From: Geobacter sp. UBA5735
Lineage (GTDB): Bacteria; Desulfobacterota; Desulfuromonadia; Geobacterales; Geobacteraceae
DNA length: 41,885 nucleotides
Direction: 5' to 3'
Assembly (NCBI GenBank): GCA_002419385.1
Contig: DIFZ01000047.1
Coordinates: 1-41,885 of the forward strand
The notes beneath the pieces were generated by a model. It saw only the letters and a list, made by a program, of their open reading frames with translations. It searched no databases and had not been told where the DNA came from. Shown in pieces: positions 7,460-15,306 of this stretch; within the stretch, counting starts at the first letter, position 1, and every line of letters starts with the position of its first letter. The position numbers and the translations under genes were made by a program.

Positions 7460-8425
7460 TCAGAGCAGCGGCGGACGGCTGTCTTCCGCGCATACCAGAA
7501 TTTCCAGTATGTCCAGGAGACGCTCATTGAATGAGCCCTTCATCTCTTGCTTCATGATGTGGAGGGCGAAATGGGACGGAAGGGTCTTGTGGCCCGCCTG
7601 GTCGATGGTCAGGGTGCAGTAAAGGTCGCAGATAGCGGCCACCTGGGCGCTGCGCGGGATCTGCGTGCCCTTGAGACCCTGTGGAAAGCCGCTGCCGTTG
7701 TTGCGCTCATGGTGGTTACGGATGATCGAGAGGGATACTTCGCTCAACCGGGTTTTTTCCTTGAGGAACTTGTAGCCTTCTTCGGGGTGTCTTCTCAGAA
7801 TGTTCAGTTCCCTGTCCGTGAACCTGCCGGTCTTGGTCAGGAGTTCCGGGGCGACAAAGGTTTTTCCGAAGTCGTGGAGAAGCGATCCGATGCCCACGTC
7901 CACCATTTCGCTCCGGGAAAGGAGGTACGCCTCGGAATGGATGAGGAGTGAAAGGGCAGCCACCTGAAGGCTGTGGACGAAGGTATGGTAGTTGTGGGTC
8001 ATAACCGTTTCAAGGGAGGACAGCGCTTGTTTGTCGTCCGACAGGTAGAGCAGCAGGTTTTCCACCAGCCGCTTGCTCCGGTCGAAATCTCCCACCTTGT
8101 CCGGGTTGTCGAAGATGTCTCCCACAAAGTTGACTGATGTCTGGTAGATGATCTTTCCCTTGACCCTGTTCTCCAGGGCTTCATCCCTCAGCATCCTTTC
8201 CGCGTTGCTTTCCATGAACTCGTTGATCAATTCCTGATCACCAGGACTGATATAGAGGAAATCAACCTTGTTTTCCATCAAGCGCTCGGCATCCCTGAGG
8301 GAAAAATCCCGGCCATGGCTCTTGTAGAGGACGTAGTTGGTGCCGCTTTTCAGGTAGAGAGCAACATCCGGAAAGATGTTGGTTTCAATGCTTTCGATGC
8401 TGATTGGTACGTAGAACTCTCCCAT
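7460..8425 (-). CDS. HD-GYP domain protein (putative cyclic dinucleotide phosphodiesterase)
   Basis: A 321-residue cytoplasmic protein. The first ~130 residues form an N-terminal region of the kind often paired with HD-GYP domains (VALYLKSGTNYVLYKSHGRDF and following). The HD-GYP domain covers about 140-310. Metal-binding positions visible are H147/H151 (HNYHTFVHS), the HD pair H184-D185 in LLHDFGK, H213 in HPEEGY, HH at 238-239 and D267 in ICDLY. The signature reads NNGSGFPQGLKG instead of the usual DGSGYP.GL.G, so GYP is GFP and the usual D is N. Both changes occur in some family members, but they make activity less certain. ATG 8425 is preceded by GGAGGAG. The likely role is hydrolysis of cyclic-di-GMP or cyclic-GMP-AMP. 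Confidence 0.88.
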   Translation of the reverse strand: MGEFYVPISIESIETNIFPDVALYLKSGTNYVLYKSHGRDFSLRDAERLMENKVDFLYISPGDQELINEFMESNAERMLRDEALENRVKGKIIYQTSVNFVGDIFDNPDKVGDFDRSKRLVENLLLYLSDDKQALSSLETVMTHNYHTFVHSLQVAALSLLIHSEAYLLSRSEMVDVGIGSLLHDFGKTFVAPELLTKTGRFTDRELNILRRHPEEGYKFLKEKTRLSEVSLSIIRNHHERNNGSGFPQGLKGTQIPRSAQVAAICDLYCTLTIDQAGHKTLPSHFALHIMKQEMKGSFNERLLDILEILVCAEDSRPPLL

Positions 8426-9050
8426 TTCTCCTCCCGACGTGAAGACTCACCGCAACTACAGCGCGTCTCTGCCATACGTATCGGCATTCGGCTGAATTAC
8501 TCAACCGGAATTATGGCGGCCGAGGGGACGGCTGCACGTCATCTGTGGTGCCGCGAGAGAAAGTCCGATTTCATGAGGTTTGACCGGCCGGTGCAAATGA
8601 CTGCGGCATGCTCTTGCAGAGCCCTGGAAGCACCCGGTCGGCCGCATCGCCCCGCTCAAATCTCTGCCGTGCTACTTACTCCCGGTAAAACATCCCGCCT
8701 TTGCAGGTGCCCCTGATTATTGCAACACACCGGGAAACGGCCCGACACACGCACTTGGAAGCGCCCGGGTTTATGCTTTGCATTTTCCCTGTGCATGTAT
8801 TCGCGACTGTTGCAAATGAATAGATCATTGTTACCATTAAACCATAAAAACTATTGGAAAATATTAGACGGCTTACCTTGTCTATTCAAACCTCCATGTT
8901 CCTGAAAAGGGGGCGATCAAAGTACTCTATCCCCCCGTTCGGGTGTTTTCTTAGAGATACCCCCACCTCTGGTGGTAGTCACGGCGGTGTATCTGCCTTC
9001 GACATGCTTTACGAGCTGTTCAGCGGCATTATGAAAGTGGGAGGTGCCTC
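8426..9050. other. Long intergenic region between divergent HD-GYP and MscS genes
   Basis: 625 bases without a convincing gene. The middle (8760-8880) is AT-rich and is the likely promoter zone. CCACC TCT GGTGG at 8963-8975 is a small hairpin upstream of the MscS gene. A 17-codon frame (9005-9054) ends on the ATGA that contains the MscS start, but it has no ribosome site of its own. A minus-strand phrase near 8770-8800 recalls the core of a GEMM riboswitch but lacks the supporting helices. Confidence 0.5.
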
Positions 9051-10688
9051 ATGACCTATGGATCATCGTTCCGTCAAACGTTGGTATTGCTGCTCCTGTC
9101 ATGCTCCGTGCTGCTCCCGGCAGGAGTCGGTGCTGCGGAGGCGCCATCTGCAAAGGTTGTCGATGAAAGTTCCCTGGAAGAGTTGACCGCGCCGGTAGTG
9201 GTGGATGGCAGAGTCCTTTTCAAGGTCCGCGGAAGCTCTGCCTTTCCCGCCGAGAAGCGGGCTCAGGCCATAAGTGACCGGATTGTCGCAGTGGCAGCCG
9301 ACCCCAGCTTCACCAGGGAGGCGATACGTATCGATTCTCAACCCAATGCGGACGTGGTGATTGCCGGGAACAGGCCCGTGATGTCAGTCTTTGATGCTGA
9401 TGCTCGGCTGGAGGGGCTTGATCGACATATGCTTGCCAGAGGTGTCTCCACACGGGTAGGTGAGGCGGTCGACGTCTGGAGGCAGGACCGTGGCCCGGCC
9501 ACGTTGCAGCGCAACGCCCTGATCGCCTTTGGTTCAACTCTTGTCATTGTACTGACACTGTGGGCAGGAGCGCGACTGTTGCGCTTCCTGCGCGGGCTCC
9601 TGGAAAAACGCCTGCACCAGAGGATTCAGGACCTCCAGTTCAGGGGGTTCCACATTGTCAGGGCCCAGCAGGTCTGGGCATTGCTGACCGGGGGACTTTC
9701 ATTGCTCTGGACTGTGGTGGTGCTGACGGCCGTTTATATTTACCTGAGCAGCGTTCTCATCCTCTTCCCCTGGACGCGGGGCCTGGCCGGCAGCCTGATA
9801 TCGCTCCTGGTGGATCCCCTGCGCACCCTGGGGTTCGGTTTTCTCCAGACCGTTCCGAAACTGGCATTTCTGGTGGTTCTCTTCTTCATCACCCGTTACC
9901 TGCTGAAACTGATCCGGCTCTATTTCAACAGCATCGCTGACGGCAGCGCGGTCCTGCCGGGATTCGATCCGGAGTGGGCCGAACCCACCTACCGGCTGAT
10001 AAGGATCTTTATGATTGCCTTCATGGTAATCGTGGCCTATCCCTACATCCCCGGCTCGGGATCGGAGGCCTTCAAGGGAGTATCGATCTTCATCGGTGTG
10101 CTCTTTTCGCTTGGATCCTCATCGATCATCGGCAACCTGATCGCCGGGTACACCATGACCTACCGCCGGGCTTTCAAGATCGGCGACCGGGTCATGGTGG
10201 GCTCATACATGGGGGATGTGGAGCAGGTACGGTTGCTGGTGACCTATCTGCGCACCCCGAAGAACGAGTTGGTGGCCATTCCCAACTCGGTGATCCTCAA
10301 CGGCGAGGTGGTCAACTACAGCACCCTGGCCGGCAAGCAGGGGCTGATTCTCCACACCACCGTGGGGATCGGTTACGAGACTCCCTGGCGGCAGGTGGAG
10401 GCGATGCTCCTGGAGGCGGCGGCACGCACTACCGGCCTGCTCCGGGAGCCGCCCCCCTTCGTCCTGCAGAAGGTCCTCGGTGATTTTTGCATCACGTACG
10501 AGATCAATGCCTTCTGCGCCGACCCCCAGGCCATGAACCGGCTCTACACGGAGTTGCATCGCAACATTCTCGACCTCTTTAACGAGTATGGTGTCCAGAT
10601 CATGACCCCGGCCTACGAGGGGGATCCCGAGCAGCCCAAGGTGGTGCCACGGGAGCAGTGGTATGTCGCTCCTGCCCGAGCTGAATAA
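9051..10688 (+). CDS. MscS-family mechanosensitive ion channel
   Basis: A 545-residue inner membrane protein. It starts with a signal peptide (QTLVLLLLSCSVLLPAGVGAAEA), followed by a periplasmic segment of about 110 residues and then several membrane spans (about 147-167, 205-240, 265-300, 330-350). The pore-lining helix is VSIFIGVLFSLGSSSIIGNLIAGYTM (about 344-370). The MscS beta domain follows (FKIGDRVMVGSYMGDVEQVRLLVTYLRTPKNELVAIPNS), then the alpha/beta C-terminal domain ending near PAYEGDP. It is larger than E. coli MscS (286 residues) and of the medium-size class with an extra N-terminal module. It probably vents solutes on hypo-osmotic shock. ATG 9051 has a GGGAGGTG site. Monocistronic by context. 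Confidence 0.93.
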   Translation: MTYGSSFRQTLVLLLLSCSVLLPAGVGAAEAPSAKVVDESSLEELTAPVVVDGRVLFKVRGSSAFPAEKRAQAISDRIVAVAADPSFTREAIRIDSQPNADVVIAGNRPVMSVFDADARLEGLDRHMLARGVSTRVGEAVDVWRQDRGPATLQRNALIAFGSTLVIVLTLWAGARLLRFLRGLLEKRLHQRIQDLQFRGFHIVRAQQVWALLTGGLSLLWTVVVLTAVYIYLSSVLILFPWTRGLAGSLISLLVDPLRTLGFGFLQTVPKLAFLVVLFFITRYLLKLIRLYFNSIADGSAVLPGFDPEWAEPTYRLIRIFMIAFMVIVAYPYIPGSGSEAFKGVSIFIGVLFSLGSSSIIGNLIAGYTMTYRRAFKIGDRVMVGSYMGDVEQVRLLVTYLRTPKNELVAIPNSVILNGEVVNYSTLAGKQGLILHTTVGIGYETPWRQVEAMLLEAAARTTGLLREPPPFVLQKVLGDFCITYEINAFCADPQAMNRLYTELHRNILDLFNEYGVQIMTPAYEGDPEQPKVVPREQWYVAPARAE

Positions 10689-10786
10689 AAAAAGAGGCTA
10701 GCCTTTGTTGGCTAACCCCTTGAATTTACTGGGAGATGGGGATTCGAACCCTAGGAACCGCAAGCGGTTCAACAGATTTCGAGTCT
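10683..10786 (-). repeat. Partial tRNA-Ser 3' half plus terminator (att-like copy)
   Basis: This stretch repeats 12586-12693 in the same orientation. It contains the downstream terminator, TGG for CCA, and the tRNA-Ser sequence from its 3' end back through the variable arm to the anticodon loop (TTCGAGTCT on the plus strand), where similarity stops abruptly. The acceptor strand has lost a few bases (GGAGATGG against GGCGGAGAGATAGG). It cannot be a functional tRNA. The arrangement, with an intact tRNA at one end and its 3' portion at the other, is the classical product of integration into a tRNA gene. Confidence 0.85.
10684..10717. terminator. Copy of the tRNA-Ser terminator next to the MscS stop
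   Basis: GGCTAGCC (10696-10703) and GGCTAACC (10710-10717) form the stem, and on the minus strand a run of seven T follows. It duplicates the terminator of the intact tRNA-Ser. On the plus strand it sits immediately after the MscS stop but its downstream tail is only weakly T-rich. Confidence 0.6.
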
Positions 10787-10798
10787 AATTATAGGGTT

Positions 10799-11096
10799 CT
10801 AAAAATTGGACGTGGAGTGACGAAACGTAATAAGATTTTCTTCCGCCGAGAAGTCGATTCGACCAACAAGTCTCTCATGCGTCAAAGCGAAAACGTCTTC
10901 CGAATCATCGATGTATTTTGTCGCAAGAGTCTTCCGGATCTTCTGGCGGATCATTCCAAGAGCTTCATATGGGCTGTTAGTGGAGAACACCCTGAAGCGA
11001 TAGCCACATCTTTTACCCATACATGAATTCAACTTTCCGACCGTTTGCAGCAGTGTAGGTGTCGATCAGGGGAAAATCATCTTGCCATTTATTCAT
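10799..11096 (-). pseudogene. Degraded hypothetical gene (frameshifted, 3' truncated)
   Basis: ATG 11096, after a GGGAGAACAAC site, opens a frame reading MNKWQDDFPLIDTYTAANGR and then KVEFMYG before a stop. The next frame continues KRCGYRFRVFSTNSPYEALGM, then IRQKIRKTLATKYIDD, then SEDVFALTHERLVGRIDF. Removing one G from the GGG run (about 11020) joins FMYG to KRCGYRF without a break, so this is one gene split by a +1 indel. The 3' end stops 13 bases from the partial tRNA copy and its last residues look random, so I infer truncation at the recombination junction. I do not know the function. A protein of about 100-120 residues of this type, next to a cold-shock gene, is likely conserved in relatives. 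Confidence 0.6.
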
Positions 11097-11135
11097 GTTG
11101 TTCTCCCGCCATATGCAGATACACCATCTAAAAAT

Positions 11136-11166
11136 AAAAAAGCCTCTGAAAATCAAAGGCTTTTTT
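11136..11166 (-). terminator. Terminator of the cold-shock gene
   Basis: AAAAAAGCCT (11136-11145) pairs with AGGCTTTTTT (11157-11166) around an 11-base loop. On the minus strand it ends in a long T run 19 bases after the csp stop. It can also work on the plus strand. Confidence 0.85.
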
Positions 11167-11184
11167 GTCAATCGTGCAAAGTTG

Positions 11185-11385
11185 TCAAACTTTTCTTACG
11201 TTAGCAGCCTGAAGCCCCTTTGGACCTTTGACCACATCGAATTCAACATCATCCCCTTCTTGCAGAGATTTGAATCCATCACCGGTGATTGCAGAAAAAT
11301 GACAAAAGACATCTTCACCATTTTCCTGTTCAAGAAAGCCAAAACCCTTTGCGTCGTTGAACCATTTTACTTTTCCTTTTGCCAT
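11185..11385 (-). CDS. csp: Cold-shock domain protein (CspA family)
   Basis: A 66-residue single cold-shock domain. RNP1 is KGFGFLEQ and RNP2 is DVFCHFS, in MAKGKVKWFNDAKGFGFLEQ...EDVFCHFSAI. It binds single-stranded RNA/DNA and acts as an RNA chaperone. Length and all aromatic binding positions are normal, except that the usual VFVHF reads VFCHF. An AGGAG site lies about 12 bases ahead of ATG 11385. A strong terminator follows. The gene sits inside the segment bounded by tRNA-Ser repeats; which paralogue it is cannot be said. Confidence 0.95.
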   Translation of the reverse strand: MAKGKVKWFNDAKGFGFLEQENGEDVFCHFSAITGDGFKSLQEGDDVEFDVVKGPKGLQAANVRKV

Positions 11386-11653
11386 TTTCTTTCTGTTCTC
11401 CTGATGAATTTAATTTTACCCGGAAGCGACCCCGGATTTTTGATACCGTAACAACTTTAACTTAATTGTCAAGCAGTATATCACTCGTGGCAATTTACCC
11501 CACTTGCTATGCATATAACAGGTGCGCATTGGATTTAAGAAATTATTAAGGACCTGATAACCAGGCAGCACGACCTGGCCGATAAGACTCTCAGGTCAGC
11601 GCCCACGATGTTGAACAGAAATTGGGCAGGATTTCGGAGTTAAACAGAGATTT

Positions 11654-11923
11654 TTAATAGTGATAACGAGCTTGAAGGAAATCGCTACGATCGTCGCGAA
11701 CCAGGTATACGAGTCGATGTTCTTGGGTTAGACGACGAGACCACGTACCGGGGGAAAGATATTTGAGCGGTTCAGGCTTGCCAATGCCAGTAAAGGGATC
11801 GCGCATGACGGCTTCGATCAGATCGAACGCACGCAAGGCTGTCTTGCGGTCGACTTCGACCCAATAACGGAGGTCTTCCCGGAACTCGGGCTGGAAGACA
11901 GCTTCTCTTCGCTTACTTTTCAA
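11654..11923 (-). CDS. yoeB: YoeB-family mRNA interferase toxin
   Basis: An 89-residue protein of the Txe/YoeB branch of the RelE fold. DLRYWVEVDRKTALRAFDLIEAVMRDPFTGIGKPEPLKYLSPGTWSRRLTQEHRLVYLVRDD...QARYHY matches the family end to end, including GKPEPLK, WSRR, EHRLVY and the C-terminal RYHY needed for ribosome-dependent mRNA cleavage. It therefore looks intact and active. The start is probably TTG 11923, which overlaps the last codons of the antitoxin; no ATG fits. The longer upstream frame is only a shadow of the antitoxin gene. The overlap implies coupled translation so that antitoxin is made first. Confidence 0.88.
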   Translation of the reverse strand: MKSKRREAVFQPEFREDLRYWVEVDRKTALRAFDLIEAVMRDPFTGIGKPEPLKYLSPGTWSRRLTQEHRLVYLVRDDRSDFLQARYHY

Positions 11924-12191
11924 TACCAAGTTCTTTCTGGAGCTTTTCCGAAGTAGAAGGCTCACCCTGACGTTTGAGAGCTCTTTCCAGGGAGGCGAGA
12001 AGCCGTTGCGCGTTCTTTGGGGAGCGCATGAGATGTGCGGTTTCAATGAGGCTTTCAAGTTCATCCGCGGAAATCATGGCTACGCTTTCACCACTCCGGC
12101 GACCAATAATGACGATTTCTCTGTTCTTGGTCACCTCATCGCACAGGCCGGCAAAGTTCGCTCGAGCGTTTGTATAGGTTGTCTTCAGCAT
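11913..12191 (-). CDS. yefM: YefM/Phd-family antitoxin
   Basis: A 92-residue antitoxin. MLKTTYTNARANFAGLCDEVTKNREIVIIGRRSGESVAMISADELESLIETAHLMRSPKNAQRLLASLERA is the N-terminal Phd/YefM DNA-binding and dimer domain. The C-terminal tail (GEPSTSEKLQKELGIEK) would wrap the toxin. ATG 12191 is preceded by CAGGAGAATAAAA. It overlaps the toxin by 11 bases. By family knowledge the antitoxin, alone and with toxin, represses its own promoter, which would lie at about 12200-12250. I did not identify the palindromic operator with confidence. Confidence 0.9.
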   Translation of the reverse strand: MLKTTYTNARANFAGLCDEVTKNREIVIIGRRSGESVAMISADELESLIETAHLMRSPKNAQRLLASLERALKRQGEPSTSEKLQKELGIEK

Positions 12192-12586
12192 TTTTATTCT
12201 CCTGTTTAAGTGGTACAGAAAGACTGTACAGCACAATACTTCTTTTAGCAACAAGAATCTTACATGAGTGAGGCGAAAGAGGGGTCGAAATGAGAAGGAC
12301 ACCCCCTCGACATTGGGGGACGGCGGCAAGGGGGACGCCCATAAGTTTATAAATTTCTTATCGGCAAGTTATATAGTTATGGGCGTCCCCCATGTCCCCC
12401 TTCATTGGTCTGGGTCATGGCTTGAAATTCCTGCTGCTGCGCACCAGATACAGTCGCTCGGTGAAACCGCCTCCGGTTTCAGAGGCTGCCGCTTGAGCGG
12501 CCAGCTTCGTAGTCCCGTCGCCGCTCCTCAAGGCCGCAAAGGGAATTCTGCCGGAGGTTCACCATTACGGCACACTTCCAGAGCAG
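12192..12586. other. Intergenic region upstream of the toxin-antitoxin pair
   Basis: Apart from the hairpin repeat at 12302-12400, no gene is visible. The plus-strand frame 12268-12591 has no family-like sequence and runs through the REP-like hairpin. The last bases before the tRNA terminator (GAGCAGAATAAAAAAAG) resemble the end of the MscS gene (GAGCTGAATAAAAAAAG), so the duplicated segment may extend a few bases further left than the tRNA flank. Confidence 0.5.
12302..12400. repeat. REP-like hairpin element
   Basis: GGGGGACGCCCATAA (12330-12344) and TTATGGGCGTCCCCC (12377-12391) form a perfect 15-bp inverted repeat around a 32-base AT-rich loop. It is flanked by CCCCC...GGGGG on the left (12302-12319) and a second CCCCC on the right (12395-12400). 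The form is typical of elements mobilised by REP-associated transposases, and no transposase is adjacent. Confidence 0.8.
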
Positions 12587-12693
12587 AATAAAAAAAGAGG
12601 CTAGCCTTTGTTGGCTAACCCCTTGAATTTACTGGCGGAGAGATAGGGATTCGAACCCTAGGAACCGCAAGCGGTTCAACAGATTTCGAGTCT
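12586..12693 (-). repeat. tRNA-Ser 3' half plus terminator (intact att-like copy)
   Basis: This copy pairs with 10683-10786 and overlaps the intact tRNA. Identity covers the terminator, the CCA end and the tRNA up to the anticodon loop. The two copies enclose about 1.8 kb. Confidence 0.85.
12587..12620 (-). terminator. Terminator of tRNA-Ser
   Basis: On the minus strand GGTTAGCC AACAAA GGCTAGCC is followed by TCTTTTTTTATT. It lies 13 bases after the tRNA CCA end. It is duplicated at 10684-10717 as part of the att-like repeat. Confidence 0.8.
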
Positions 12694-12722
12694 GCCGCCT
12701 TCGACCTCTCGGCCATCTCTCC
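12633..12722 (-). tRNA. tRNA-Ser (anticodon CGA)
   Basis: Read on the minus strand, the gene begins GGAGAGATGGCCGAGAGGTC and ends with TTCGAATCCCTATCTCTCCG plus encoded CCA. The acceptor stem GGAGAGA pairs with TCTCTCC. The anticodon loop CTCGAAA gives anticodon CGA (reads UCG). The long variable arm (GAACCGCTTGCGGTTC) is the class II feature of serine tRNA. Total length is 90 bases with CCA. It is the probable integration target for the segment to its left. Confidence 0.97.
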
Positions 12723-12838
12723 TCTGTCCGCGCATTATTATCGAATCCCGTCCGAAAGTCAAGTATCGGAACCATTCCACTGCATGATGATGCATCGTGA
12801 CGATCAGCCACGGGGAGGCAACGCCGCAGCGAATGGAC

Positions 12839-14917
12839 TCAGGCCGCTGCCGGGGAGGGTGACTGCTGCTTGTCCAGCGTCTCCCTCACCCTTGCCAACA
12901 GCAGCGTGGGGGAGACCGGCTTGGAGAGCAGTTCAAGGCCCGCATCCCGGATGGAGCCGATATCGATGCTGTCGTCGGTATAACCGCTCGTGAAAATGAA
13001 CCTGATGTCCGGCTTGATCTTTGCCGCTTCCCGGTAGACTTCCCATCCGCCCATTCCGGGCATTACCAGGTCAGCGAGCACAAGTGAGATGCTGTTCCGC
13101 TGTTCGTTCAACAGGGCAACCGCCTGTGTTCCGTTGGTTGCCTCGACGACCTTGTATCCCCATTCTTCCAGATTGAGCCTGGTCGCCCGTCGTGAATCAT
13201 CGTTGTCTTCTGCCAGAAGAATGGTCTCCGTGCCTTTGAGCTCATGACTGGTCTGTTCGATGTCATCGGACACATCGGCCATGTCCAAAGACGGCAGATA
13301 GACGCTGAAAACGGTGCCTTTTCCCGGCTCGCTTTCGACAAGGATATGGCCGTTATGCCTTTTGACGATCCCGAAGACGACGGTCAGCCCGAGCCCGGTT
13401 CCTCTGCCTGCTTCTTTGGTGGTGAAAAACGGCTCGAAAATATTTTGCCTGGTTTCGGCGTCAATGCCATCCCCGGTATCGCTGACCGTCATCAGCACAT
13501 GTTTTCCCTTGGCGCCGCATCCCTGCGCGGCCATGAAAGCATCATCAATGGTAAGCGCTTGGGTGCGGATGGTAATGGACCCGATATCGCTGATGGCATC
13601 CCGCGCGTTGGTGACGAGGTTCATGATGACCTGCTCGATCTGGTACGGATCGGCCATGATCGTTACATCCTCTGTGCCGAGATCTGTTTTCAGCTCGATG
13701 CTTTCATTGATGAGCCTGCGGAGAAAACTCTCGGTTCCGCGGATCAGGTGGTTCAACCTGACCGGTTTCATTTCCGTATTCTGTTTGCGGCTGAAAGCGA
13801 AAATGCTGTGGGTGAGCTTTGCGCCACGGTCCGTAACGTTCAGTATCTGTTCCACATACCCCCGGGAAGGGCCTTCGGGTGGGAGCTTGGTCATCAGGAG
13901 GTGCCCGTAGCCGACGATTGCAGCCAGAATGTTGTTGAAGTCATGGGCCACGCCGCCTGCCAGCAGTCCTATGGATTCCATTTTCTGGGCGTGGAGCAGC
14001 TGGTCCTCCAGTTTTCTACGCTCGGTGAGGTCATTGAAGGTGGTCAGGTGGATATCGGTTATTACGGCATCCATTACCGATACCTGCCTGGACGTGCCAT
14101 CCCGGCAAACTACCCGTGTTTCGACAGGATCGATAGCCATTCCCGCCGGACCGCAGATCTTGCCGGCAGCCTTCCACGCCTGCTGCATCGAGCGGCGTAC
14201 CATGACATCCGGATAGGCCCGGACAAACCACACATCGATGGTTGGCATGTCCTCCAGCCCATAACCGAAGATTTCACTGAACCTTCTGTTGATGAAGAGG
14301 ACGTTGCCTGCAATGTCCGTAAGAACAATTGCCGCGCTGGAGGCGTCAAGCAGCATGTTGAGCTTTGTCTCGAACTCGAACAGGGTTTTTTCGAGTTTTT
14401 TCCGTTCTTCAGTCTCCCGGGACAGATGCTCGCTCAGCCTGTCTACTTCTGCCGCCTTCTTTTCCAGCTTGCGGAACAGCGCTTTGCTGTAGTCTTCCAG
14501 GAATTCCCGTTCTTCCATGTCCCGGGATGCCGGGATGTGGGGGGGCGGGCCGAGCTCCAGGACTTCTTCAACGATCCTTTTCAGTTCTTCAGGTTCCTCG
14601 GGTTTGATGATGAAGCGGTCGGCGCCCAGGCTCAGGGCAAAAGCCTGATCTTCGGGCTCGGTGTATGTCGCGGTGTAAAATATGAAGGGTACGTGCTGCA
14701 GGGCGGGATCGGTTTTGCAATGCCGGCACAGGCTGTAGCCGTCCATGACCGGCATGAGAATGTCGGCCACGATCAGATCGGGCGTGTTTCGTCTGGCCAT
14801 TTCCAGGGCGTCGGCGCCGTTAACCGCGGACATGACTTCGTGGTCGCTCCCTTTCAGGAGCACTTCCAGCAGGTAGCGGTTCTCAAGGATGTCGTCAACG
14901 ATCAGGATACGCTTCAT
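12839..14917 (-). CDS. Hybrid histidine kinase: REC-PAS-HisKA-HATPase-REC
   Basis: A cytoplasmic protein of 692 residues. The N-terminal receiver has acidic pair D8/D9 and phosphoacceptor D52 in VADILMP. A coiled coil lies at about 135-185, and PAS at about 185-305 (LLDASSAAIVLTDIAGNVLFINRRFSEIFGYG). The HisKA H-box is AGGVAHDFNNILAAI. The ATPase has N-box MNLVTNARDA, DTGDGID and GRGTGLGL. A C-terminal receiver follows with AEDNDD, acceptor D in LADLVMPGMGG and SKPVS. The H-box with HDFNN is the NtrB-like/PAS-kinase class common in this group. Start ATG 14917 overlaps the previous stop as ATGA. It probably receives phosphate from upstream partners through REC1 and also acts as a kinase. No output DNA-binding gene is adjacent. 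Confidence 0.93.
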   Translation of the reverse strand: MKRILIVDDILENRYLLEVLLKGSDHEVMSAVNGADALEMARRNTPDLIVADILMPVMDGYSLCRHCKTDPALQHVPFIFYTATYTEPEDQAFALSLGADRFIIKPEEPEELKRIVEEVLELGPPPHIPASRDMEEREFLEDYSKALFRKLEKKAAEVDRLSEHLSRETEERKKLEKTLFEFETKLNMLLDASSAAIVLTDIAGNVLFINRRFSEIFGYGLEDMPTIDVWFVRAYPDVMVRRSMQQAWKAAGKICGPAGMAIDPVETRVVCRDGTSRQVSVMDAVITDIHLTTFNDLTERRKLEDQLLHAQKMESIGLLAGGVAHDFNNILAAIVGYGHLLMTKLPPEGPSRGYVEQILNVTDRGAKLTHSIFAFSRKQNTEMKPVRLNHLIRGTESFLRRLINESIELKTDLGTEDVTIMADPYQIEQVIMNLVTNARDAISDIGSITIRTQALTIDDAFMAAQGCGAKGKHVLMTVSDTGDGIDAETRQNIFEPFFTTKEAGRGTGLGLTVVFGIVKRHNGHILVESEPGKGTVFSVYLPSLDMADVSDDIEQTSHELKGTETILLAEDNDDSRRATRLNLEEWGYKVVEATNGTQAVALLNEQRNSISLVLADLVMPGMGGWEVYREAAKIKPDIRFIFTSGYTDDSIDIGSIRDAGLELLSKPVSPTLLLARVRETLDKQQSPSPAAA

Positions 14918-15306
14918 GCAGTGCCCTTTCCATCCGTACACGGTCCGAGGAATTTTTCAATTTGCGATATGAACGTGTCGGGATTTATGGGTTTCTCGAT
15001 ATAGCCGCTGCAACCGGACTCGATGGCCTTCTCGCGGTCGCCGGGCATGGCGTAGGAGGTGACGGCGACAATGGGCACATCGGCCAGCTCGTCGCAGCTT
15101 CTCAGCTGCCGTGCCACTGCATGGCCGTCCAGGAGCGGGAGCTGGATGTCGAGCAGGATGAGGTCCGGGATTTCCCGGGCTGCCTGTTCGATGCCGATAA
15201 CACCATCACGGGCTGCCGACACCGTATAACCGTGTCTTTCAAGAAGGAAGGTGACCAGGTACAGATTCTGCTCGTTGTCTTCGATGACCAACACCCTTTT
15301 TTTCAT
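14914..15306 (-). CDS. Single-domain response regulator (DivK/CheY-like)
   Basis: A 130-residue receiver with nothing else. Acidic residues E9/D10, phosphoacceptor D53 (LILLDIQLPLLDG), the conserved T/S in VAVTSYAMPGDREKA and the lysine in YIEKPINPDTF are all present. The AMPGDREKA segment and KPI resemble DivK-type phosphorelay receivers. ATG 15306 overlaps the kinase stop by ATGA and its own stop overlaps the next start by ATGA, so it is the middle gene of a coupled operon and a likely phosphate shuttle between the two kinases. A longer upstream frame exists but is the antisense part of the kinase 3' end in another frame and is not used. Confidence 0.93.
   Translation of the reverse strand: MKKRVLVIEDNEQNLYLVTFLLERHGYTVSAARDGVIGIEQAAREIPDLILLDIQLPLLDGHAVARQLRSCDELADVPIVAVTSYAMPGDREKAIESGCSGYIEKPINPDTFISQIEKFLGPCTDGKGTA

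Noticed and set aside
8735..8815. Minus-strand phrase resembling a GEMM (cyclic-di-GMP) riboswitch upstream of the HD-GYP gene
   Set aside because: CACAGGGAAAATGCAAAGC recalls two core strings, but the P1b hairpin with its tetraloop between them and the flanking helices are absent, and it lies over 300 bases from the gene.
8895..9054. Small plus-strand frame ending on the ATGA of the MscS start
   Set aside because: It has no ribosome site for any start and its sequence is not protein-like; the overlap is probably chance.
12268..12591. Plus-strand frame through the REP-like hairpin
   Set aside because: No family-like residues; coding through a perfect inverted repeat is improbable.
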